Below, one piece after another: positions 1 through 5,992 of a DNA stretch of 8,260 nt. The stretch is from an uncultured Duganella sp. GTDB taxonomy: Bacteria; Pseudomonadota; Gammaproteobacteria; Burkholderiales; Burkholderiaceae. Location: NCBI GenBank assembly GCA_946482635.1, contig CAMLSG010000234.1, positions 1-8,260 of the forward strand, written 5' to 3'. The notes beneath the pieces were generated by a model. That model saw nothing but the letters and a program-made list of their open reading frames with translations. It searched no databases and had not been told where the DNA came from. Each line of letters starts with the position of its first letter. The first letter of the stretch is position 1. The position numbers and the translations under genes are program-made.

Positions 1-1939
1 TGGTGCCGGCTGGAGCAGCCGGATCAAGCGTATAGGTGCGGCTTTCCCAGTTCACGCCGCCGCCAACCGTAAGCGCCTCCAGGCGGTAAGTAGTGAAGAC
101 GCGGAAAAGCTTGCGTGGATAAACGCTGTTGATGTCGGATCCGGCCGCGTCTTTCGCCTTGAACTGGGAATAACCTGCGGTGGCGTTCCAGCCTCGCGCG
201 AGTTCCCCCGACACCTCAAACTCAAACCCATCGCTCTTGGCGCCGTTTGCAGCGCGGTAGTAGGCTTCCGGCGCCAGCGGACCGTTGCCATCGCGGTCGA
301 TCAAGCCCGCTTCCTGGGCAAGTTTGTCCTGCTTGATTTTGAAGACGGCGAGCGACGCCTGCACCCGGCCATCCAGGAACTCGCCTTTTACACCGGTTTC
401 ATAGCTTTTGCCCACCACAGGATCGAGGATATTCCCGGCCAGGTCCTTGCGGTTCTGTGGCTGGAAGATGTCCGTGTAACTGGCGTACGCGGAAAGGTAG
501 TCTGTCAGGTCATATACCAAGCCGGCATATGGGGTCAGCTGGTGATCGTGCTTCAACTGGTAGGCCGGACTCCAGGCGCCAACCCCGGTTTTGTCGTAAT
601 TGGTGACGCGCGCGCCGGCAATTGCCTTCAAGGGATCGGTGATCGAAAAGCGCGCAACGCCGTACACCGCTTCTTGCCTGGTCTGGCTGCTTTCATAAAA
701 GGCCGGGGCGCCCCACTGCGGCTCCGGATAGGCAGCGCCGTTCCAGGTGTTGAAGTTGCCCACCGGAGGATAGCCAGGGCCGTAATCGGCGGCGCGGCTG
801 TCGGCATTGAATTCCTGCTTCGAATGCATATAGCCGATGGCCGCTTCGTGCTTGCGGCCGGCGAATTCGAATGGGCCGCTTCCGTGCAGGCTGAAGTCGT
901 CCTGCCTGGTATGGGTAATGTAGGAACCGGCAAAGGCGCCCACGCCCAATCCGGTAACCCGGTCTGGAACGCCCGACAGGTAAAGCAGCGCCGAATCGGC
1001 TTTGCGGTCGCCATGGCTGAAGCTCGCGCGCAGTTTCCAGCCGTTGTCGAAGCTGTGTTCGAGATTGGCAAACGTGTTCCCGTATTGGGTGTTCCAGCGC
1101 GTCCAGCCAGCCGCCGAAGTCTTGGAGACGTCCCAATTGGTCTTGCTGCCGTCCGAATACCAGTATGGCAGGCCGCCCCACATTGGCCCTTTGGGATCGT
1201 TTTCCTGTCGGCTGTAGCCGGCCGACAGTACAGTACGAGGCGTCAGGTCTGCCTCCACCGTGCCGTAGAAAGTGTGGCTTTTGCTCTTCAGCAGATCGAC
1301 CCAACTGTCGGCGCGCTGGTATTCACCGACCACGCGCGCGCGCACGCTACCATCGGTATTGAGCCCGCTCGCAATGTCCACCGTGCCGCGCCGCTCGTTC
1401 CAGCGCCCGATGCCCGCTTCCGCACTGCCGGTCAGCTCCTTGCTTGTGGCGTGCTTGCGCACCAGGTTGATGGCGGCAGAGGGATTGCCGGCGCCGGTCA
1501 TCAGCCCGGTGGCACCGCGCACGACTTCGACGCGGTCGTAAATCGCCAGGCTGCCCACTACCTCCCCGGAACTCCAGGGCTGGTCCCAGGTGGTTGGCAC
1601 GCCGTCGATCTGGAGGTTGTCGATATCGAAGCCGCGCGCGGTAAACCCGGCACGGTGGGTTTCATACTGGTTGACCGAAACCCCGGTCACATTGTTGACG
1701 ACGTCGGTAACGGTCTCCAGGGCCTGGTCTTCAATACGCTGCTGGGTCACCACCGAGACTGACTGCGGCGTGTCGCGCAGCGAAATATTCAGTGGCGTCG
1801 CAGTGTTGCTTCGCTCGGTGGTGTAAGAATCCGGCTTCTGCGCGGTCACCTGGATTTGCGGCATGACCGCCGCTTCTTCTGCCAACGCCGCCAGCGGAAA
1901 CGCCAGCCCAAGCAGTGCCACCAACTTCTTCTTATCCAT
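1..1939 (-). CDS. TonB-dependent ferric-siderophore receptor (partial, C-terminus beyond window)
   Basis: Outer-membrane beta-barrel receptor that imports a ferric siderophore using TonB-ExbBD energy. The start is ATG at 1939-1937 with a GAGG Shine-Dalgarno 6 nt upstream. Residues 1-20 form a signal peptide (KKK, hydrophobic core, ALA before EE). A TonB-box-like stretch, MPQIQVTAQ, lies at about 26-34. The plug domain spans about 45-165 and shows family hallmarks: DTPQSVSVVTQQRIEDQ, RGFDIDNLQIDGVP and VEVVRGATGLMTGAGNPSAAINLVRK. The rest is barrel strands rich in aromatic and Gly residues. About 646 codons are visible. Receptors of this type usually run to about 700-720 residues, so the last strands and terminal Phe lie off the left edge. 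There is no N-terminal STN signalling domain, so it is probably not a surface-signalling receptor. A Fur box covers its promoter. The family resembles FhuE/FpvA-type receptors, but the siderophore cannot be named. No frameshift was seen. Confidence 0.93.
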   Translation of the reverse strand, partial: MDKKKLVALLGLAFPLAALAEEAAVMPQIQVTAQKPDSYTTERSNTATPLNISLRDTPQSVSVVTQQRIEDQALETVTDVVNNVTGVSVNQYETHRAGFTARGFDIDNLQIDGVPTTWDQPWSSGEVVGSLAIYDRVEVVRGATGLMTGAGNPSAAINLVRKHATSKELTGSAEAGIGRWNERRGTVDIASGLNTDGSVRARVVGEYQRADSWVDLLKSKSHTFYGTVEADLTPRTVLSAGYSRQENDPKGPMWGGLPYWYSDGSKTNWDVSKTSAAGWTRWNTQYGNTFANLEHSFDNGWKLRASFSHGDRKADSALLYLSGVPDRVTGLGVGAFAGSYITHTRQDDFSLHGSGPFEFAGRKHEAAIGYMHSKQEFNADSRAADYGPGYPPVGNFNTWNGAAYPEPQWGAPAFYESSQTRQEAVYGVARFSITDPLKAIAGARVTNYDKTGVGAWSPAYQLKHDHQLTPYAGLVYDLTDYLSAYASYTDIFQPQNRKDLAGNILDPVVGKSYETGVKGEFLDGRVQASLAVFKIKQDKLAQEAGLIDRDGNGPLAPEAYYRAANGAKSDGFEFEVSGELARGWNATAGYSQFKAKDAAGSDINSVYPRKLFRVFTTYRLEALTVGGGVNWESRTYTLDPAAPAGT

Positions 1940-1999
1940 CGTTACCTCAGCTAATTAGACGAGTATTAGCTGGCAACAGGCTGGCTTTTATACAGAAAC

Positions 2000-2020
2000 G
2001 CAAATGATAACTATTCTCAT
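2000..2020 (-). promoter_or_regulatory. Fur box over the siderophore-receptor promoter
   Basis: GCAAATGATAACTATTCTC at 2000-2018 matches the classical 19-base Fur consensus at 14 of 19 positions. Its core TGATAAC-T-ATTCTCA (2005-2019) fits the 7-1-7 form of the Fur operator at 12 of 14 positions. It covers the -10 hexamer and most of the spacer of the receptor promoter, so iron-loaded Fur would block RNA polymerase. Binding itself is inferred from sequence. Confidence 0.8.
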
Positions 2021-2031
2021 CTAAAAGTCAA
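2004..2031 (-). promoter_or_regulatory. Sigma-70-type promoter of the siderophore-receptor gene
   Basis: On the minus strand, TTGACT (2031-2026, 5/6 to the -35 consensus) is followed after 16 bases by TATCAT (2009-2004, 5/6 to the -10 consensus). Transcription would begin near 1997, giving a leader of about 57 nt before the ATG. The overlap with the Fur box supports the assignment. Confidence 0.7.
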
Positions 2032-2032
2032 C

Positions 2033-2048
2033 ACTTGCTTATGCAAGT
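2033..2048. promoter_or_regulatory. Perfect 6-4-6 inverted repeat, possible activator site
   Basis: ACTTGC-TTAT-GCAAGT is a perfect dyad abutting the -35 hexamer of the receptor promoter. Its centre is near -43 relative to the predicted receptor start, a typical position for a class II activator. Relative to the rightward usp start it lies near -74. No regulator can be named from the sequence, and an RNA hairpin role is less likely because it lies upstream of both predicted start sites. Confidence 0.4.
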
Positions 2049-2066
2049 TACTGGATTAGAGTGAAA

Positions 2067-2108
2067 TTGACCCAGATCATGCCGCTGGATTGCGCGAAAG
2101 CCTAGACT
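2067..2108 (+). promoter_or_regulatory. FNR/ANR-type box and -10 element for usp-phaC
   Basis: TTGAC-CCAG-ATCAT (2067-2080) matches 8 of 10 defined bases of the FNR/ANR consensus TTGAT-N4-ATCAA. A weak -10, TAGACT (2103-2108), follows, predicting a start at about 2115. That puts the box centre (2073.5) at about -41.5, the standard class II FNR activator position where the site replaces a -35 element. No good -35 hexamer is visible, which fits activator dependence. The usp Shine-Dalgarno lies about 14 nt into the transcript. Confidence 0.55.
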
Positions 2109-2138
2109 TTTTCCCATCTATCCATCTCGGAGGCTGCC

Positions 2139-2978
2139 ATGGGGTTCAAGACCGTCGTCGTGCACGTCAATAGTTCCGGTTCGACCGAGCGTAGGGTACG
2201 GCTCGCTTCCCAGATCGTGCGCCTGGCAAAGGGACGCCTGGTGGGAGCGGCCATGAGCGGCATCTCGCGGTTCCTGTATGCCGACCACGCCACCGCAATG
2301 GGCGTGAGCCTGGCCGCGCAATGCATTGACGAAGCGCGCGAACACGCCCGCGCCAACCTGCGGCGTTTCGAAGCCCAGTGCCAGATGCTCGACTTGCAGT
2401 CCTTCGAATCGCGCCTGCTCGACGACCAGGCCGGCGACGGCCTCGTGCTGCAGTCGCGCTACAGCGATCTTGTGGTCCTGGGCCAGGTCAATCCGGACGA
2501 TCCGGTATCGCCGCTGGAAGAGGAAACGCCGGAATATGTCGCCATGAACAGCGCGCGGCCGGTCCTGGTGGTGCCTTATGCCGGCCATTTCGAGGCGCCT
2601 TTCAAGCGTGTGCTGGTCGCCTGGGACGGCAGCATGGAGGCTACCCGTGCCATTACGGCGGCCCTGCCGTTGCTGGAACATGCAGGCAGGGTCACGCTGG
2701 CGGTATTTAACGCCGGACGCGAACCGGACTGCCACGGCAGCGAACCGGGCGCCGATATGGCGCTGTACCTGGCGCGCCACGGCATCAAGGTCGAGGTCTC
2801 GTCGCAGGTGACCAGCATCGACATTGGCTCGGCCCTGCTCTCCTTTGCCGCGGATACCGATGCCGACCTGCTGGTCATGGGCTGCTATGGCCATAGCCGC
2901 TTCCGCGAGATCATGCTCGGCGGGACATCCCGCACGGTCTTGCAAAGCATGACTCTTCCTGTCCTGATGGCGCATTAG
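2139..2978 (+). CDS. Universal stress protein, tandem UspA domains
   Basis: A 279-residue cytoplasmic protein with two UspA folds. The first (about 1-145) begins GFKTVVVHV and ends ARPVLVVPY. The second (about 152-279) begins FKRVLVAWDGS and ends TLPVLMAH. The second domain carries the ATP-binding signature G-2X-G-9X-G as GCYG-HSRFREIML-GGT (about 248-263). The first lacks it (LVVLGQVNPDDP), so probably only the C-terminal half binds nucleotide. The length is typical for tandem Usp proteins. The ATG has a strong GGAGG 5 nt upstream. It sits 16 nt before the PHA synthase gene and behind an FNR-type box. Usp proteins are commonly induced by oxygen or energy limitation in proteobacteria, so a low-oxygen persistence role is a fair inference. 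The exact biochemical function of the family remains vague. Confidence 0.93.
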   Translation: MGFKTVVVHVNSSGSTERRVRLASQIVRLAKGRLVGAAMSGISRFLYADHATAMGVSLAAQCIDEAREHARANLRRFEAQCQMLDLQSFESRLLDDQAGDGLVLQSRYSDLVVLGQVNPDDPVSPLEEETPEYVAMNSARPVLVVPYAGHFEAPFKRVLVAWDGSMEATRAITAALPLLEHAGRVTLAVFNAGREPDCHGSEPGADMALYLARHGIKVEVSSQVTSIDIGSALLSFAADTDADLLVMGCYGHSRFREIMLGGTSRTVLQSMTLPVLMAH

Positions 2979-2981
2979 GTC

Positions 2982-2987
2982 TATACT
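2982..2987 (+). promoter_or_regulatory. -10-like hexamer directly before phaC (possible leaderless start)
   Basis: TATACT (5/6 to the -10 consensus) ends 7 nt before the phaC ATG, so transcription from it would begin at or next to the start codon. No convincing -35 was found at 16-18 bases upstream. The interval to the ATG contains no Shine-Dalgarno sequence. This would be an internal promoter in addition to read-through from usp. It could be chance. Confidence 0.25.
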
Positions 2988-2994
2988 GGCCTGC

Positions 2995-4605
2995 ATGCCT
3001 AATCCATTCGCCAATGTCGCCGCCGCATGGCTGGTGCATCCCCTGGAGATGGCCCGGGCGTGGCAGGAGCTTGCCACGGTCGCCTGGGCTACCGGCATGC
3101 CCGCGCCGTTGGCGGAAGCGGCGGAAGGCGACGACCGGTTCAGCGACGATGCCTGGCGCGACAATCCTTTCTTCCATGGCCTGATGCAGCAATACCTCGG
3201 CTTCACGCGCACGCTGGAGCGGCAGGTGTACGACACGCCCGGCGTGGAAGAAGGCGAAGCCCACAGCGCAGCCTTCTGGCTGCGCCATTGGTGCAACGCC
3301 ATCGCCCCAAGCAACTTCGCGTTGACGAATCCCGTAGTCCTGCGCCGCGCGTTTGACAGCGGCGGCGCGAGCCTCAAGCACGGCTTCGAAGAGTGGCTGC
3401 GCGACTTGCTTGCTGGGGACCTGCGCATGGTCGATCCGGCACAATTCCAGCTTGGGCGCGACCTGGCAGCGACGCCTGGCCGCGTCGTCATGCGCAACCA
3501 GATGATGGAGTTGATCCATTACACACCGGCCTGCAAAGAAGTCCGTTCGATGCCGCTGGTGCTGGTGCCGCCCTGGATCAACAAGTACTACATCCTCGAC
3601 CTTACCTCCCAACAGAGCATGGTGCGGCACCTTGTTGAACAAGGCTTCGACGTTTTTGCCATGAGCTGGAAAAACCCGCGCGCCAATATGCAGGACGTGA
3701 GTTTCGAAGACCACCTGTTCGATGGCATCCTCGCTGCAATCGAAGCGGCGCGTACCATCGCGGGTGTGCCGCAGGTCCATGCGGTTGGCTATTGCATCGG
3801 CGGAACCGCCCTGTCGGCATTGATGGCGTGGCTGAACCGCCGCCACCGGGCAGCCCGCGACATACCTGTCGCCCATTGGACCCTGCTGGCCACCCTGACC
3901 GATTTCTCAAAGCCGGGCGATATTGCCAGCTTCATCAACGACGAGAGCGTGGCGCTGCTTGATGGTTTGATGGCGCGCCAGGGCTTCCTCGACTCGCACC
4001 AGATCGGCTGGAGCTTCCGCATGCTGCGCCCGAACACGCAGATCTGGCGCTATGTCGTGCACAAATACCTGCTCGGCGAACCGGCGCCGGCGCTGGCGCC
4101 TTTGGCCTGGAACTCGGACGGTACGCGGCAGCCGCGCGCCACGCATAGCTTCTGCCTGCGCGAACTGTACCAGGCCAATAAACTGGCGCACGCCGATGCG
4201 CTTGAAATCCGCGGCCAGAAGCTGGACCTGGGCCGCATCCGCCAGCCCTTGTATGCCGTTGGCGCCGTGGCCGACCACATCACGCCCTGGCGCAGCACCT
4301 ATCGCAGCGCGGCCCTGGTCGGCGCACCGGTGCACTACGTCCTGACGGCCTCCGGCCATATCCTCGGCATCATCAATCCGCCAGGCGGCAGCGCCAAGCA
4401 GCAATTCTGGTCGGCGCCCCTGATCGCGGGCCGCGACGCCAAGGATTGGCTGGCGGTGCAGTCGCCGACATCAGGCTCCTGGTGGCAGGACTGGACTGCG
4501 TGGCTGCATGCGCGTTGCGGAGCATGGCGCGTCCCGGCAGCGCAACCGCATCCGGACTATCCGTGGCTGTGCGACGCGCCCGGAAATTACGTGCGCGAGC
4601 GTTGA
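2995..4605 (+). CDS. phaC: Class I poly(3-hydroxyalkanoate) synthase PhaC
   Basis: Polymerises (R)-3-hydroxyacyl-CoA into polyhydroxyalkanoate on the surface of cytoplasmic storage granules, releasing CoA. At 536 residues it is shorter than the 589-residue Cupriavidus necator enzyme, mostly at the N-terminus. The poorly conserved N-terminal domain is about 1-165 and includes the family motif SNFALTNP (106-113). The alpha/beta-hydrolase catalytic domain follows. It has the lipase-like box G-Y-C-I-G with catalytic Cys267, Asp427 (VADHITPW) and His455 (SGHILGIINPP). Their spacing (160 and 28 residues) agrees with the C. necator triad (319/480/508). Other class I segments are VPPWINKYYILDL, FAMSWKNP and HSFCLRELYQANKL. 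The ATG has no clear Shine-Dalgarno, so coupling to usp or a leaderless start is possible. No phaA, phaB, phasin or phaR is visible next to it, so precursor supply is encoded elsewhere. It may be one of several PhaC paralogues. Confidence 0.95.
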   Translation: MPNPFANVAAAWLVHPLEMARAWQELATVAWATGMPAPLAEAAEGDDRFSDDAWRDNPFFHGLMQQYLGFTRTLERQVYDTPGVEEGEAHSAAFWLRHWCNAIAPSNFALTNPVVLRRAFDSGGASLKHGFEEWLRDLLAGDLRMVDPAQFQLGRDLAATPGRVVMRNQMMELIHYTPACKEVRSMPLVLVPPWINKYYILDLTSQQSMVRHLVEQGFDVFAMSWKNPRANMQDVSFEDHLFDGILAAIEAARTIAGVPQVHAVGYCIGGTALSALMAWLNRRHRAARDIPVAHWTLLATLTDFSKPGDIASFINDESVALLDGLMARQGFLDSHQIGWSFRMLRPNTQIWRYVVHKYLLGEPAPALAPLAWNSDGTRQPRATHSFCLRELYQANKLAHADALEIRGQKLDLGRIRQPLYAVGAVADHITPWRSTYRSAALVGAPVHYVLTASGHILGIINPPGGSAKQQFWSAPLIAGRDAKDWLAVQSPTSGSWWQDWTAWLHARCGAWRVPAAQPHPDYPWLCDAPGNYVRER

Positions 4606-4614
4606 TCGTGGCCT

Positions 4615-4620
4615 TATAAT
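4615..4620 (+). promoter_or_regulatory. Perfect TATAAT -10 hexamer before the PBP2-like small ORF and rodA
   Basis: TATAAT ends 7 nt before the ATG at 4628, so transcription would start at about the A of the start codon. No -35 resembling TTGACA lies 16-18 bases upstream. A TGGCC...GGCCA dyad (4609-4613 and 4624-4628) brackets the hexamer and could be an operator. There is no Shine-Dalgarno between hexamer and ATG. If active, this promoter would separate rodA expression from the phaC unit. Confidence 0.4.
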
Positions 4621-4627
4621 TTCGGCC

Positions 4628-4741
4628 ATGAATAATGAGCAGAAACAATTCCGCCGCCGCCTCGCCGTGCTGGGCGCGATCTCCCTTTTAGGCTTTGCCG
4701 CCCTGGCCGGCCGTGTCGTCTGGCTGCAGGCCCTCCAATGA
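4628..4741 (+). CDS. 37-residue membrane microprotein resembling the N-terminal anchor of PBP2 (MrdA), possible gene remnant
   Basis: A short ORF of 37 residues. It has a basic cytoplasmic head (KQFRRR, residues 6-11), one hydrophobic helix (about 12-32, rich in Ala/Leu/Gly) and the ending GRVVWLQALQ. A basic head, a helix and then R-x-x-x-LQ is the usual start of class B penicillin-binding proteins such as PBP2 (about 600 residues). Its stop overlaps the rodA start as ATGA. In many proteobacteria mrdA (PBP2) directly precedes rodA. The simplest reading is that an internal deletion removed the periplasmic pedestal and transpeptidase domains. It may still be translated, since the reading frame is intact and translation would feed rodA by coupling. 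In PBP2 this helix contacts RodA, so a retained single-helix RodA partner is conceivable. There is no Shine-Dalgarno, but a TATAAT lies 7 nt upstream. Whether it is made as protein is unknown. Confidence 0.55.
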   Translation: MNNEQKQFRRRLAVLGAISLLGFAALAGRVVWLQALQ

Positions 4742-5832
4742 TTGCCAATGCTTCGCTGTGGCGCCGCCTGCGGCCGGTGCTGGCTGTCGACGTGCCTTTG
4801 GCAGCGATTCTTGGATTGCTGCTGATGGCTGGCCTCGTCACCTTGTACTCTGCTTCGGCCGATTTCCCTGGCCGCTTTGCGCTCCAGTTGCGGCATGTGC
4901 TGATGGCACTGGCCTTGATGTGGACCGTGGCAAACATTCCTCCGCCCGTGCTGATGCGCCATGCAGTAACGCTGTATTCCCTTGGCGTGGCCTTGCTGGT
5001 GGCGGTTTTCCTGTTTGGCGTGACGAAGAAAGGCTCGACGCGCTGGCTCAATCTGGGCCACGACTTCCAGCCGTCGGAGATGATGAAAATCGCCATGCCC
5101 ATGATGCTGGCCTGGTTCTTCCATCGCTTCGACGGCGTCAAAGGCTGGCAGGTCTTCGTTGCCGCCGCCGTGCTGTTGGCCATTCCCGTCGGCCTGATTG
5201 CGAAGCAACCTGATTTCGGTACAGCGATGCTGGTACTGGCAGCGGGTTTCTACGTGATCGTTCTAGCCGGCCTGTCGTGGAAGGCGCTGGCGGCACTCGC
5301 AGCCTGCGCCCTCGCAGCCGTGCCGGTGGTTTGGCAGTTGCTGCACGATTTCCAGCGGCAACGCGTGCTGACCTTCCTCAATCCCGACGCCGACCCGGCA
5401 GGAAAAGGCTTCCAGATCACGCAGGCAAAGATTGCCATTGGTTCGGGCGGCATGGCCGGCCGCGGCTGGATGGACGGGACCCAGGGCCACCTCGGTTTCA
5501 TCCCTGAGCGCTCCACCGACTTCATCTTCTCGGTGTTCGCCGAGGAATTCGGCCTGTTCGGCGGCATCGCGCTGTTGCTGATGTACGCCTTGCTGATCTG
5601 GCGTGGACTGCAGATTGCGTCGGGCGCGGTGACGCCATTTTCACGCCTGCTTGGCGGCGCAATCACCATGATCCTGTTCACCTACGCCTTCGTCAATATC
5701 GGCATGGTCAGCGGCGTGGTGCCGGTGGTTGGCGTTCCCCTGCCCTTTTTCAGCTACGGCGGCACAGCCCTGCTTACCCTCGGCGTCGGCTGCGGCATCC
5801 TGATGGCGATTCGCCGCCAGAGCCTGGCCTGA
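4738..5832 (+). CDS. rodA: RodA, SEDS-family peptidoglycan glycosyltransferase
   Basis: A 364-residue polytopic inner-membrane protein of the SEDS family. It polymerises lipid II into glycan strands for lateral wall growth together with a class B PBP (PBP2). The length fits RodA (E. coli 370). Hydrophobic segments are consistent with about ten membrane helices. Family motifs include KGSTRWLNLG (98-107), FQPSEMMKIA (110-119), KQPDFGTA (156-163), DFQRQRVLTFLNPDADP (204-220), KIAIGSGGMAGRGW (231-244), FIPERSTDFIFSVFAEE (254-270) and the C-terminal GVPLPFFSYGGTALL (332-346). Asp261 in ERSTDF corresponds to the essential periplasmic Asp262 of E. coli RodA. FtsW is less likely given the RodA-like H-D-F-Q-R-Q-R segment and length. 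The ATG overlaps the preceding small ORF (ATGA) and lacks its own strong Shine-Dalgarno, so translational coupling is likely. Neither a full PBP2 gene nor mreBCD is adjacent in this window. Confidence 0.94.
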   Translation: MIANASLWRRLRPVLAVDVPLAAILGLLLMAGLVTLYSASADFPGRFALQLRHVLMALALMWTVANIPPPVLMRHAVTLYSLGVALLVAVFLFGVTKKGSTRWLNLGHDFQPSEMMKIAMPMMLAWFFHRFDGVKGWQVFVAAAVLLAIPVGLIAKQPDFGTAMLVLAAGFYVIVLAGLSWKALAALAACALAAVPVVWQLLHDFQRQRVLTFLNPDADPAGKGFQITQAKIAIGSGGMAGRGWMDGTQGHLGFIPERSTDFIFSVFAEEFGLFGGIALLLMYALLIWRGLQIASGAVTPFSRLLGGAITMILFTYAFVNIGMVSGVVPVVGVPLPFFSYGGTALLTLGVGCGILMAIRRQSLA

Positions 5833-5886
5833 CCCTGTTACAACTGTCTTGAATTGGACATTTCCGGCACCAGGTGTTCAGGGCGT

Positions 5887-5918
5887 AACGGAACCGTTGT
5901 TGAAATAGCGACACGCTA
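5887..5918. promoter_or_regulatory. Two small dyads in the rodA-M35 intergenic region
   Basis: The 160 bases between rodA and the metallopeptidase gene hold AACGG-AA-CCGTT (5887-5898) and TAGCG-ACA-CGCTA (5906-5918). The second could form a short hairpin in RNA, but no T-run follows, so it is a poor intrinsic terminator. The first is an operator-like palindrome with too short a loop for RNA. I found no convincing -35/-10 pair for the downstream gene here, although its own promoter is expected in this interval. Confidence 0.25.
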
Positions 5919-5992
5919 GCGATTTCGGTTGAACTGGCGCTGCCTCCCCGTCAAGATTGGAGCACCCCAACCACAACCGGACGGAGAGACGA

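Noticed and set aside
542..1762. 406-codon open frame on the plus strand
   Set aside because: It lies wholly antisense to the siderophore-receptor gene, whose protein shows clear family motifs throughout. The plus-strand product shows no recognisable domain. Long antisense frames are common in GC-rich genes.
2940..2945. TTGCAA as a -35 for the TATACT before phaC
   Set aside because: The spacing to the -10 hexamer is 36 bases, too far for a sigma-70 promoter.
2118..3497. 459-codon open frame on the minus strand across usp and phaC
   Set aside because: It is antisense to two well-supported genes, its product is low-complexity and Arg/Ala/His-rich, and it has no sensible ribosome site.
2911..3876. 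321-codon open frame on the minus strand
   Set aside because: It is antisense to the catalytic core of PhaC, with no domain or motif.
4471..5208. 245-codon open frame on the minus strand
   Set aside because: It is antisense across the phaC end, the small ORF and the rodA start, and its product is Gln/His/Arg-rich without family features.
5887..5918. Intrinsic terminator for rodA
   Set aside because: The two dyads have stems of five pairs and no following T-run, so they are recorded only as weak regulatory candidates.
5957..5992. Upstream TTG start for the M35 peptidase, adding 12 residues
   Set aside because: The added residues are charged and would bury the signal peptide. The ATG at 5993 has its own GGAGAG and starts directly with a normal signal peptide.
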